Shown here piece by piece: positions 1 to 12,889 of a DNA stretch of 64,000 bases. A program made the position numbers and the translations under genes. How positions within the stretch are numbered: position 1 is the stretch's first letter; every line of letters starts with the position of its first letter. Below the pieces are notes generated by a model. The model saw only the letters and a program-made list of their open reading frames with translations, was not told the origin of the DNA and did not search any database. The DNA is from Monarcha castaneiventris obscurior (Eukaryota > Chordata > Aves > Passeriformes > Monarchidae), in NCBI GenBank assembly GCA_026261815.1, contig JAMPIT010000682.1, forward strand, positions 1,870,001 through 1,934,000, given 5' to 3'.

Positions 1-3000
1 TCCTATCATCTGGTGTCTATTATTCCAGCTTTCGAACTTTCCATCGGTTATTTACACAGCCCTGTGGAATCTGGTATGTGAAAACAGCAGAAGTGGATAG
101 CTTCATGTCAATTCCCACACACACAAAAAGCACATCAAGTAGCTTTCCCTGTCACCAGGAACAGCCAGAAGAAAATTCTACCTTTCACGCTGGCCACCTT
201 GCAGTTTTTAGTATATTGCTCCTCTACAATTAAAATAGTTATGATATTTAGAGGAATAAAAAAAAGCCACCTGAAGAGTTTTTACCAGTGAGTCGTACCC
301 TTGAACAATGGTAGCATGCATGGCCTGGTGTACCCTTTGCCTTTTCCCTAGCCAAATTCTTTCATTATATGGGAATCTTGCTGCAGCACAAGATTTAGCA
401 CTTCCTGAAGGAAAACACTCGGGATTAACACACATGTAAAGGGCTCCTGTTGGTGTCTGAGAACCAGCTTGCCAGACAGCTATCCTGACATGAAGGTGCA
501 GCCCAGCTCCACCAGGAACACCCTGGACAGGGTCCAAAGTTGACTGAAGGCACGGGAAGTTTTCCACGGGGTTCAGCGAGCCCCACCTTCATCGTGCCCA
601 CTCCAAAACCAGCAGAGGCAGTGGAATGACAGCAAACTGACTTGAGCTTGCCTCCAAAGATCCTGGCACACAGAGCACAGAGCAAACTGCCAGCAAATGA
701 CAAACAGTGGGATGGGGGGTGAGCTTTCGGATATGTTTTTAAAATTTATCTTTCAAAAGCAGTGTCTCAGAGAAGGGCCAGGGGTTGCAAATCCACAGCC
801 ACGGAGCAACAGCACTGCTTTAAAAACTGCACTTTTCCTTGGGCACCGGCTGGAAGAGTGGGCTGATGTTCCAGACACATTTTGGAGGTGTTTGCCCCAA
901 CAACAGGATGCCTGGATGCCAGGCTGGAGAATGAAAGAGGAAAGGAGCAGAGCTTTTCCCTCAGAACTGACCCAAAAACTGAGTCATGGCCGTGCACAAT
1001 GCAAGTTCCACCTCTTCTTTTTCCTGCATCCCAGGCACACAGGGCTGGGAGTGCTCTGATAAAGTGTAAACAACCTTGGCCTGGAGGAGGAAGAGGCTTT
1101 AGCCATCCACGTCTGAAAAAAGTAAGAAAGGCCCTAAGAGCCTACAAAGTCAAAAAGCAGAAAACATTTAAAATAAGCAAAGGGAAGATTTAAGCAAAGT
1201 TGTATTAAGTACATGCAAAACACAACGGCAGCGAATAAACACAAATGAAAGGGAAATGAAATGAAAAATGAAACACCAGGAAGTACCATTTACATTTTAA
1301 GGAAAAAAGGCATTTTTTTTTCACTAAACAGCCTTGAAGCAGCACAGGAAAATAAAGCACATTCATATATGCAATGAAAGGGAAGAAAATGGAACACTTA
1401 GCCCTGACTCATTTGAAACAATCAAACAAACAAAAAAAGCCCACACCCAAAACACTGAGATTCCTTTTTAAAAAGTAATTTTATTCAAAACTAATGGCAG
1501 GACTTCACTGTGCAACTCCAAAAACAACGTAACAGCATAGGATGATCTGAGATAAAATGAAGGACACCTATAGTTGTGTCAAGAGGCAAAAATTAACAGT
1601 TACTGCTGTAGTTACAAACGGAAGAACAGCGGCAACGCTGCAAATCTCAATTTTGAGATTTTACATATAGCATCTACCTACAAAAAACCTGCGCAGGACA
1701 AATAACAAGGCCAACAAATAATGTAACCCCTGCCAGCACCTGTGGATCTGAAAGTCATTATCTTCCCTTAGTATAGAACAGCATTTTTATACCCAAAATT
1801 CCAGAAGTGACTAGTTGAAAGGAAAGCAGGAGAAATGCCTGTCCACGTGGTGATTTATCAACACAGCTGTATCTGAACTACCACTGCACTCTGGCAAGAA
1901 CACACAAACAAGTCCCACTGTCTCCCTCCATGGGCATTTTCCAGAGTCAGGGATCTTGTCACCCTGAAAAATTTATCCTAAGTACAGTACCAACAACTGG
2001 GACAATGAGTCTGCCAACAAACCTGGAAGTCACTACTTCACCCAGAGGAGCAAGGCAATGGAGTCATGACAATTCAGGAATCCCTGCATACCCTGGGATC
2101 ACACACTGGGGAAAAAATGTACAATGAAAACCCACCACAGAAGCAACGTGAAAATCCAAGTTTCACTGGATCCTACGCAGCATGTAACACGTTTGATATA
2201 CCTAAACAGAAACAAAACTTTGGGATCCTTCCAGAAGAAAAAAACGCAGTTCCAGCTCCTGAACCAAATACATAAATTTACACAGAAATTCAGTGATGTT
2301 TCCATTGTTTGCAGGTATTTTCAGAGCTATCAATGAACACCAAATGCAACAGCAACACCTCCACAAGACTCCTAAACCCAACAACAACAGGCCAGAAATA
2401 CACCCAGACATGTCTAAGGTAAGAGACACTGAGCAACAGCTGAGAAACAAGAGGGAAAGGGACTTATTAAAGGGAAGGAATTAAAACACTGCTTCATCCT
2501 TTTAGGGTGGACAGAACCAGACACATGTAATATAAACACTTTCATGCTTGCACAGTGATGGTCAGGGGTGGAGGGAAGAACACTGCTCAGGAAAAGCAGC
2601 TGTTGGAGTACACTGGAAAGTGACGTTATTGAATTCACAGAATTTTAACAATTGGAACAGCTCAACGACCAGGAGGAGTCAATGGGAGATTAAAGTGAAG
2701 ACATCATGCTCTCCTGGTACATCCACAAAGAAACATCAACCACTCAAAAGAGACCAGCATTTGCAAGAACACTGAAACTGGGAACAGAGATGTTTGGCTT
2801 GTGAGGTAAGAAAAAAACCCAAAGGGAATGTATAAATAACAAAAAGTGCTTAGTAACACTTGGTGAGGAAAAAAAGGAAATTAAGTATTAATATAGGCCT
2901 AGGACATTCTGGATCTGTGAGGAAATGTTCTAGAGAGACTAAGGAAAATATTCAGAATGTTATTTAATTTTATCTTTCATTCATAAAGAGAAGATTTCCA

Positions 3001-3719
3001 TGAAGACTGACAGAAAAAAAATCCAAGTATTTAAGAAAAGCAGCAGTTTCCTCTGGAGAGAAACAAATTTGTAAAACCAAGTAAAGATGCAGTAAAACCA
3101 AAGAACACCGACAAACAACATATGGCCAATTATTACTCTAAAATGCTTAAGATAAGCGTAAGGGTGGAACTCAGGAGATTTAGGAACACAATCCCTTCCA
3201 AAATTCAATGGGACTCAAAATTACCAGCTGACTGAGTGGCAGGATTGCACATAGCCATGAATGGCAACAGCTTGGAAAGTGGGAAGGTGGCGAAGCAGGG
3301 TGTCATACAAAGATTGTGAAGACTGCACACATTTGTTCACTTTAAGCCATGCAGCACTGACCTGGAAGGAAGAGTACGTGGGAGGGTGAAATGTTCTGGC
3401 AATAAATTAAGATGAGGGGAGGGGAACACAGAAGAGACTAAGGCTCAGAGAGATGCAACTAAACATTCATGAAGAAGCTCAGGGAAGCAGACAGCGCAAA
3501 GAAGTCTTGTTCACTGCATGTTTAAAAACAGAGCGTGAGCTCTCTACTTAAATTCTGATTTCTGCTGGAGAACCTTTACAGCGCTAGAACGTTGTGAGTG
3601 AGGGGTAATAGAAGCAAGTTTTGTGCCCTCACTTGCATGCTCCAAAGGGAAGTGTAACCCCCAAGTAAAGAAAATAAAGCCCTGGAATAAAACCGCCATT
3701 TAAAGGATTTATACACTGC

Positions 3720-3832
3720 CACCACACCCCCAAAAAACCCACAAAACCCAACAACGAACCCAAACCAAACCAACAAAAAACCAACCAAACAAAACAACCC
3801 CAACCAAACCAAACCAAACCAAACCAAAAACC
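3720..3832. repeat. CCAAA-type simple repeat, A/C-rich low complexity
   Basis: The segment is almost free of G and T. It ends in an array of (AACCA/AAACC)n units around 3800-3828, and the whole block is A/C-rich. Confidence 0.9.
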
Positions 3833-6800
3833 TTCTTGGAGGAATTTATTTCATCATTATGTGTGAAGGCCACTTCTTGGGTCATGTCAGAGCAGCTTTT
3901 GTGAGAAAGATATTACATATATTTCTAAGCCTCAGAAGAGAGCAATGAGGAAGACACGTGAACTATGCAATCTTGGTTATTCAGAAGAGGTGAGAGAACT
4001 ATATATATCCATATTTCTTTATAACTTTGAATTTCCTCCAAAGTTGTGTGCATAACCTAGCTCTGACTGGAACTGAGACAGAATAGAGGCTATGCAGCTT
4101 CTTGTCCTAATACCCAAGTAATTTCCAGGGGACATAAATTTCACCTAATAAGAAGAAAATAATAAATAACTTTCATCATCTGAATCACTTCCACAGAGTG
4201 AATCTCACACTGCTGCCTGTAAAAGAATTTTGGAGCTTCATAGCTGAGATCAAGAGTGGCTACAATAGTCCCTTGTAAGATGATGCATTTGAAAGCACTA
4301 GGAACTAATTAAGATTTATTATCTTAATATAATAATTTATATTATTTATTAAGGAGTAATGTAATTTATGAAGTAAGTTATACTGCAGTATTTCCGTAAG
4401 AAGAAAAAGATCAGACCAGGAGATCCCCATGCCCTCCTGTTTTAGAGGATCTGCCACCACCAGGAATTCCTATTTGCATGAGCTCTCAAAGCAGGCACAA
4501 TCCTGCTCTGCTGATGCTGTGATTTCAAAGGATCAATGTAGTAGCCAGGAAATGCTTCAGCATAACTTCCAGTTATCCCTTGTTTTTATCTCTTCTCCCC
4601 AACAGCAATATTTCTTTCCTAGTTTCAACTCAGTCCACCTTTCCTGCAGTTCTTTAGCTGACTTGGCCACTTACTGGTCACATTTAGCCTGCACACAACG
4701 CTCTCATTGTAAATGGAGTTAAATTCCATTATCTAAATACAGAATTGCACTTAAAACCAAGATTTCTGCTCCATGTCAAACATTGGGACCTCCATGAACT
4801 TACCTATTTCCATAAAATGCAAAAAATGAAGTTTGTCTAGATATTCCTTATTCTATTGAACAAACTCAGACTTCATAAATGGAAGTGCATTTACAGAAGA
4901 GAGGAACACAATCAGAGCTAGAAACAGCTTGAGCAAGACACTGATTTAACCAGTCTACTAAAAGGACTTACAGGTAACAGGTTCTTTTTGGAATTTACAA
5001 ATGTACAAAGTTCTACTTAACTGATTCTTCATTTAAGACAACAATCTACCAATCTTTTTCTTTTGCATTAGTAACCAAATCATCCTCATGCTATTCTGTT
5101 TCATGATTTCCTCCTCATTTTTAAGGGCAATTCATCAGGTGTTTTTCAGATTTCATTCTGTATTGCACTGACCCTCTACATATTTATATCTATACAAACA
5201 CAGTGGCACAAACACATGTTGCTGTCACCTAAATGCTCACTCTCCTCTAAGGCTTGAAATGAAGAGGAAAAAGAAATCAGATTTATCAAGCAATAAATAT
5301 TTGCATTTTGCTTTAAAACTGGCCCTAAAGTTACAGTGGCAGTATGTGGGTACCAAGGATTCATTCTAACCATAGAGCCCAGGAACATGAACTTGTGTGA
5401 TTTCTTCTGGAGACCTCCAGCACACACCTTGACATTATTTTTACTGCCAACAGAGAAAGTCCTCCTCTCTGTCACCAGCTCCGAGCTCAGAACACTTTGG
5501 GCAGTATTTTCAAGCACTTGTAGTAACAATGTTCCTTAAAGAAGAAATAAAACCAGCTACTTAAATGCCATATATTGGGCTGTCAACTATGATGATAACA
5601 CACATCCATTCCAACAGAGCTAAAATGAGCAAATAAGTTTTACCTCTCTGCCAAGCACCAAATCCCTCCAGTATGTTTTAAATCAATGGGATAAACTGGA
5701 GTCTCAGGTGACAAGGAAAATATCAGTGAGGCTGATAGAGAAGGCCACGAATATGTGGGAATGCAGCAATGCCCTCTCGCACACCCCTGGTGATGCCACA
5801 CCCTGTGTCCCTTCATGCCAACAGCATCCTTTTTTACTCTGGGTTGAGTGATCACAAATTCCCCAGTCACACAAGAGATCAGCATCTACCACTCTTATCC
5901 TCTATCCTGAACATAAAAAACAGAGCCAAAAGAAAGCAAAAACCTCAGGGGGAAAAAAAAAAAAAAAAAAACCAAAGCAAAACCCACAACAGGAATCAGG
6001 ATATGCTTCTTTCTTTTCACCGTGGGTGCAATCAGGTGAATTCCTTTCTGCTCAGAAGGAACCCAGAAGAGGTTTCTTCCTTCCTCTATTTCTTGATCCA
6101 CCCAAACGTTTAGTCTTCTACCCTACCCTAGGGAAGCCTTCCAGTGCCACAGCAATCCCATCACAGCAGGGTGGCCGACTCCATACAAGTGGAGCAGACA
6201 GCAACCTTCTCCCAGCTGCATGAGCTCCAGTCTGTGTCCTGCTCAGTCTCAGCTCTGCCTCTGCCCATTCAGCTCAAGCACAAAAAACAGTACCAGAAAA
6301 AAGGCACGGTGAACAGCGAGCTGACACTCCCCTCAGCACAGCCAATGACATCTCCCTCTGTTCCACCAGCCACAAAACAGTTCTCAACATGCTGCAGGAA
6401 AAGGCCAGAAGCCAAACAACTGTACCCCAGTGGAAGAGAACTACAGAGAACAAGGTCATCCCCCCAGTGCCTCAGGACCTTGAAACACTGAGGAGTTTGT
6501 TCAGCAGAAGTGGAGGTGAACAAGCCCTGTGCTTGTTCCACCAGTCTCTGCCAATCTGATGAAGGAGAAAAGTCCTATCTGATCCAGGATCTGATATTTA
6601 GCTTTAACACTGACTGTAAGACACACCAGGTTCCACACAGTTTTGCAAGCACTGGAAGGCAGCGTGGCCGCTGTAGGAAGAACAGACAGGCAAAAGCTGA
6701 GGGGAAAGCAGGAACTTGCTCTAGGTTAGAGAAAGAAGCAACACGGCTGGGGAAAATAAAAAAAGCAGCCTGGAGGTAACACAGGTTAATCTGATACTTG

Positions 6801-9800
6801 AGAATGAGCATGAGGGATCACTCCTGAGGGGCACAAAAGCAGGGAAACAAGCAGAACAAGTAGACAGCTCTTTGCAGCCCAGCTGTAACTACAAAAGCAG
6901 AGGCATCTGCTGTTCTGCAGCAGGCAGATCACCATCTTACATCCTTACCATGAATGCAATCCTTCCAACTCACCTGGCAATTAAAGCAATTAGCTGTTGA
7001 GGCTCTGCCTGAATTTGCCCTGTAGTCACTCCTGGCTCTCTGCCCTTCCAGTCAAAGTACAGTGAAACAAAAGGGTCTGAAACTTCAAAAGTCTTTGTCC
7101 AAACCCCTCCTCCCAAAAAAAACCCCAAACCCCAAACTAAATACATTCTGCTCTAATACAGAGTCTTCTAGCTGTGAGGACTGACCATTGTGATTTTCCC
7201 CAGACAGCAGCAGCCATAAAACACAAAGACACACCAGCAACAATGAGAGAGAAACAGCACCAAAGGGGAAGGGACCATCTTAGGAACTTTCTGCCCCAAC
7301 TGCAAGGTTCGAAAAATACCCCATATCAAGAGTAACAGTGCACATGAATAAAAATAAGCAAGTCAGACACAATCCACTATATAGGTCAAAAAAACCAAAA
7401 CCCAACAGCAACAAAAAACAAGAGAACCCAAAAACCAGGGTAGTATGTCTGACCATATGGAAAGCCTGCCTCTCTTCTGAAGGGTGGAAGGCAGAATCAT
7501 GACTCACTGGCATCAGATTAGTGGATTTCATTGAAATGGTGCCTTGCTGACCATAGTTCTCCTCTCATTCTGGGAGTACATGAAATTGCTTCCACAAACC
7601 TACCAAAGGCCCTCTGCACCCTTCAGGCGTTCATCTGTGAGGCACCACACAAGAAGACTGATTATGCACTATCTACTTTATAAAAGTGTACAGAAACATG
7701 AGGGGATTTACAGTTCTGAAACAACAGTCCAAGACACAAGACTCAGTCAAGCAGTTTTGTGCCCAGCCTAGCTCTGGCAAAGCAAGCAGATGTATTTATA
7801 TTTCAGTCTCTAGATGAGGCAAAGTTATTTTCCACTGGCAAAGGCTAAAGTTCAGGAAAAAAAACTGGAACGGGGCACTGGATGTTTCACTTAGCAGTTT
7901 TCAATGCATTTGCTGCTGCAAGTAATTAAATTTAATGAAGATGTTGACATACCATGTACTGGAAGACTGAAGAAATCTTCTAGTTCTGACCTTACATGTG
8001 TTTTGTGATGTGTGCTGGTATTAATGATAGATCCTGTTTGGTTTGCCCAGCAGTGAAAAGTATAATTATTGAGCTTCAAGGGCACACAGGAAGGGTTGTG
8101 GCTTTCTATAGATCAAGAACTGGTGACCAGTAAAAAAAAAAGGTCTTATACCACAGCAGCATGACTGAGGAGACATTAGAAACCACATCCAGGCCTGTTC
8201 AGCCTTGCACTTTGCTGTTTTATTTTGACGATTCAATATTCTTAAACAGTAAAATTTTAAAAAACCATAATTTTGAATTACTACACACAGTCATGACACA
8301 AGGAAATTTACGAGGCTCCAAATCTGCCAGCCATATGAATAAAGAGCAGTGCTCTGCTCTACAACATAGTTAAGCCAATGTGGTCATTTTCAAAAAATAA
8401 AGGGCTACTCCAAAAATCAATAATAGCACCCAGGGCAAGTTAGGGCAGGTATTTCACATGCCCTCAAGAAGCCTTTGCTGTGGGTGAAGTCATAATGTGA
8501 AACTGTTTATCAATCCATTGAGTCACTCTGCTTTACAGGCTTCATGACAAGGGGCTGAGCTCCTGTGTCTCTCCGGTTTGTGAGAGGGAGGTAGTTCACC
8601 ACCCCACAGCCCCCAGACATTGAGCTTGGTTTATGAACATTGGTTTATAGCACCAGCAGGGCCTGTAGACATGTGCTTTCCCCTCAGCTGATGATCCCTT
8701 TGCATACAACTCCTGCTGCTGTTCGAGTTTCCTCATGTTCAGCCACACAACCTTTGCGTCCCTGCCTCGCTTGCAGCTCTTCCTTATGGAAAGAGAAGGG
8801 AGCCTTCCAGTGTGGTGCCTTGGCAATGCAGATGGTGGGATTCCACTGCCTTGTACTCAACAGGAGCAGGGCTGGGAACACTGAACACCACAGGATGCCA
8901 CAGGATGACACCAGCACCAAAAAACCCAAAAAAACCCTATTCTGGCCAGAGATTAACATGAACGCAAGCTCTTATTCTCACAAAGGCTGAAAGAACATGG
9001 AAGCACATCTTGTGACGAGATTCATCCAGTCCTCCTAGTAGTTTGCAGCATTTAAATTTACAATTAACCTTTGCTGTGCAAGCTCTCAGAACTGTTAAGC
9101 AACAGTTTAGTGTAAATCGCAAATAAGTGAATTCAAACAAGTAAGTAAATTCAAACAAACAAGACAAACACACTTGCACAAATATATATGAAATCCCCAC
9201 CATTTCCTTCTTGCAAGACAAAAAAATAGCTGTGCTATCAGGACAGCAAAAGAACATTTTATCACAGTGGCAACCTCATCATGTCAACAAGAGCTGGACA
9301 CTACAAACCATTCAGTGTTTGAAAACCAGAAAAATAGCACTCGTGATCAACATTATCTGGGTTTTTTTTTTGATGACTATTTGTAAGTAAAACACCCACA
9401 AATCAAAATATCATCACCCCACACTGCCCAAAAAAACCCTCTTGAGTGCTTTGCCTCTGGTTAGAATAGGATGCAGTGAAAACAGGGTCTTTATATACCA
9501 AAATTTTGCCCATCAGGCAAAGAGGGGTACGATACAAAAGGCAGGATGTTTGAGTGATGGATCTGTAGAAAAAGCCTTCTCTGCTGGTTCACTGAGAGTG
9601 ACACCTTCTTACACTACTGCCCTGAGAGCAGCACACATGCTCTGAATCATTGTTATTAATTGAAGAGGTTTTTATGCTTTCTAATGACAACTGTCACTAG
9701 AATTACAGTTGGCAAGGATGAGTCGACCCAAAACGTTCAGCACCTACTCCATTTTAGCTTCAGTTCCATGAAAAAAGTCTATCAAGCACCCCAAAACACC

Positions 9801-10299
9801 TCTGGGATGTAGAGTTGAGTGTTTCAGGTAAGTCTGCTGCTACCGACACAGAACTGAAAGAGATGAGCCACAGAAATCTAAATACATTCACTTCTTTCAA
9901 TGAATGGATCAATCTAAAAGAACAAAAGGACTGTACTACGAAAGGCCCGTCAGGGAACAATTTTTGCCGGGAAAAGAAGCATCAGAGAAGTTCCACTGGG
10001 CTGCTGTCCCAGAGCAGCTCTGTTCAGACATGCACTCTGCTATTACAATTCAGTACCCTTCTTTCTCCCTCTTCCACATTTTTACAGAGCTCAACAACCG
10101 GCGAGTTCTGCTAGCTCCCCAAATCTCCCCCAAGTCACCCTGCTGTATTTCCCATTCCAACCACAATATTCGTTCACAGACAGGAACAGCTCCTCTCTGC
10201 AACCATTTCAATCACACAAGCCTGCTGCACACCTATCAACCCACAAAACAAGTTCCCTAACAATGGGATGCAACCTTTTGTCTGCCTTTCACCCCAGCC

Positions 10300-10850
10300 C
10301 TAGCTCAGTGCTGCATCCCTGGTGAACTGACTTGATCATGGTTCACACTGCAGGTTATTTATACACACCAACAGACAAAATCCAGCTACACCACACCATG
10401 TGAGACCTGCCTAATAGTCCAGCTGCACAATAATTTCCCATTATTGGGACCAGTATTTTATCGAGCCTTGCACACCACCTGCAACCCACAGGCCTGGGCC
10501 ACAGAGGCAATGATTTATTGCCTTCTAAAAACCCAAAAAATATGAAATGCCGTAAGAGTGGCCACCATTAACCTGATCTGCAGCCAACTGTATAATGTGA
10601 AAAAATTACTTAAAGCAGGTTATTCCTTCCTCAAGCAATGCTGAAAATGCTAACACGATTATTATAACACCTGTACTTGTCTGACCAGCTCCCCAGTGGG
10701 TGGCTTCTATTATTGTCAAAGTGACTTAACCATTAACCCCATTTAAAGATGATCTAGCTAATTGGGACAAATTTGGCCCTGGTCTCAGGCTGTAATACAG
10801 ACCTAGGTAACAAAGTCAACCCAATGAAATGCTTTTGTTAACGGAATAAT
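10300..10850. promoter_or_regulatory. Candidate conserved non-coding element in ZNF462 intron 7
   Basis: A block of about 550 bp without homopolymers or recognisable repeats, of balanced composition, with homeobox-type and GATC/TGATC-type motifs (CTAATT, CATTAACC, GATGATCTAGC). Its texture differs from the A-rich intron around it. No conservation data are available here; the call rests on composition only. Confidence 0.25.
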
Positions 10851-10961
10851 CATTTCATCTATTTTAAGGAGAAGTTCTTAAAGGCTGGAAAATGATCCTC
10901 TACAGGATCTGCAGCTGAATTTTAACTCCACTACATGAGTTTGAGCTCCTGGGATAAGCAA

Positions 10962-10980
10962 AATAATAATAATAATAATA
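10962..10980. repeat. (AAT)n microsatellite
   Basis: Six uninterrupted AAT-type triplets, followed by an A-run. Confidence 0.9.
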
Positions 10981-11239
10981 AAAAAGTAACTGAACCATCC
11001 TTCCCACAACTGAGTATTGTCCTTCTCTATCTCTCCACACACCACTGCTAACAAAAGTCTGGTAACACACAGGAAAGGCTAGGACAGCCACCGAAAATTA
11101 TTTTGCACTTCTTAAGTAAGTAAAGGAACGTTTTATTTAAAAAGCAGTGGAAAAAAAAAGCAGTGGAACACATCTCGAGATGTACTCAGCTTGCTGGATT
11201 AGTTTAAACTAGCATTAGCAAAAAAACTCAGTAATTGCA

Positions 11240-11281
11240 CTGTTCCAGACAACCCATTGACAAAAAGTTGTCTGGGAACAG
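11240..11281. repeat. Short inverted repeat in intron 7
   Basis: CTGTTCCAGACAAC (11240-11253) pairs with GTTGTCTGGGAACAG (11267-11281), giving 14 paired bases with one bulged base and a 13-nt loop. No run of T follows in a way that would suggest a defined function. Confidence 0.6.
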
Positions 11282-12108
11282 CTGGTCAAAATCTATTGTT
11301 AAGATTCTGATTCTGACCCAAAAAGTGACTTGCTAAACCACAAAAATATTTTGCATGTCTCTTTTTTTTCTTCAATAAACTATTTCTATGCTGATTATTT
11401 ATTTCTTTCAATTCCTTCCAGCCATTTTCTGAACTTCTTTCCTTTCTTGCACTCTTTTTCATTTCACTTTTGGGTTTTTTTGGGGTTTTTTTCTGGTGAG
11501 AAAGAAAAGGAAGCTAGGACACCAAAAATGCTACAAAATTATTACTGATAATATTTACCTCCCATCCTTAGTCCACCAGTATCCCAAGCAAAACAGCAAA
11601 TAACAAAATTCTTGCTGTTTAGCAGCTAGAATCACCCAAGCTTCTGGAAAAAAAAGTATTTTTCCCCTCTTCCAACACTCCTTCCTTAAATTCCAGTTTT
11701 TTGAACATCTGCAAATATTCTCCTTCCATGTCAATGAAACTCATCCAGGAATTAAAGCTGGTTATTTTTTGGTTCTTTTTTCCATAGAAGAGCTACTGCT
11801 TAAAAAGTCTTAAAGCTTGCTGTGATACCACACAACACCTCTTCTATTTCTCTGTTTAAAGTGTCCCGTCCCTCTGCTGCTTTCCAAGCATCTTCTTATC
11901 CAGCCCTGCAGCACAAGGGGATTAACAGCTTTCAAAGGAAGCACTGAAAAGAAAACAGTGCTCAGGTTCTCCTTCCTGCAGCTGAATATCTGAAGGTACT
12001 TTTGGTGCCCTCTGTAGCCAGGACAACAACAATAATTACTCTTACTGCCATTACAGGTTCACATTTTAAGCTTAATCATGTAGTTTCACTGAAGTGCCCT
12101 ACTAACAA

Positions 12109-12337
12109 GATTAGGTATTTGGAAAGAAATCCTTCCCTGTGAGGGTGGTGAGGCCTTGGCACAGGGTGCCCAGAGAAGCTGTGGCTGCCCCATCCCTGGA
12201 AGTGTCCAAGGCCAGGCTGGATAGGGCTTGGAGCAACCTGGGATAGTGGAAGGTGTCCTTGCCCACAGCAGAGGGGTGAAATGAGATGATCTTCACATTC
12301 CCCTTCCAACCCAAACCACTCTATGATTCTATGAATA
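12109..12337 (+). mobile_element. CR1 LINE, 5'-truncated 3' end
   Basis: The plus strand carries the characteristic avian CR1 tail, including GTGAGGGTGGTGAGGC, CCCATCCCTGGAAGTGTCCA, AAGGCCAGGCTGGATAGGG and GAGCAACCTGGGATAGTGG, and ends in CTATGATTCTATGA, the usual short terminal repeat. It lies in intron 7, antisense to ZNF462, about 360 bp past the exon 7 donor. It is a dead fragment with no complete reading frame. Confidence 0.93.
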
Positions 12338-12697
12338 TAACAGAAAATCAGCAGCATGGATGGAATTTGAAGATCCCTTCCCCACTGGCTATCAACAGAC
12401 ACTACGAAAATCTTCTACAACGTAAATATTTGCTAACAAAGCCAGCAGTGACATGTTCCAAAGTCAGCTGGTGCAGTGACGGAACAAATTAATGTAGAAC
12501 GAACCAGTGAGGCCCTCAAGCAGATCACTTCCTACAACACCACGTTTACTCTTGGTTTTGATGCAACTTCTGGGTTTTCTCTTAATGATCAAATGAAGAT
12601 GCTTTAGGTGCAAAGCTGCCTGCTGCAATTTTGTTTGCAATAAAAATATTAAGCGGCACCTTAGACAATTAAATTCTTGCTCTGAGGCACCTCTTAC

Positions 12698-12889
12698 CAT
12701 TAGAGTCCTCCACTTCTTCAGCAGGAGTGTGGTTCTTGGAGGTGTGGTGGGCGTGTGAGGCTGCAAGGTTGACAATGCGGGGTCTTGGTAGTGTCAGTGC
12801 TTTCCCATGCACTTTCAAGGAGTGCTCTTTCAGCTGGCTGATTGTCATGGTGGAAAATGAGCAGGAGGAACATTTGTAGGCATGTTCAC
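12698..12889 (-). CDS. ZNF462: ZNF462 exon 7 (residues ~2043-2107), one finger and a His/Ser-rich linker
   Basis: The acceptor is CTCACCCAG|GTGAACAT and the donor TCTAATG|GTAAGA (GT at 12697-12696). The exon is 192 nt. It encodes GEHAYKCSSCSFSTMT, completing a C2H2 finger that ends EHSLKVH, then KALTLPRPRIV, a His-rich stretch (ASHAHHTSKNH) and EEVEDSN. The split last codon G|.. would give the Asp that starts the next family exon, which is not in the window. The His-rich stretch is the least conserved part compared with mammals. Confidence 0.94.

Larger units (their letters stand above)
1..12697 (-). other. Intron 7 of ZNF462 (partial), no coding exon seen
   Basis: No reading frame here resembles the remaining ZNF462 exons on either strand. 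The stretch holds a CCAAA-rich simple repeat near 3.7-3.8 kb, an AT-rich patch near 4.31-4.38 kb, an A-run near 5.95 kb, a balanced-composition block near 10.3-10.85 kb that may be a conserved element, an (AAT)n run at 10.96 kb, a 42-nt inverted repeat at 11.24 kb and a CR1 3' end at 12.1-12.34 kb. The remainder is unremarkable intronic sequence. Confidence 0.85.

Noticed and set aside
1..12697. Search for the missing 3' ZNF462 exons
   Set aside because: No frame with the expected C-terminal fingers or acidic tail is present on the minus strand; they must lie beyond the left edge.
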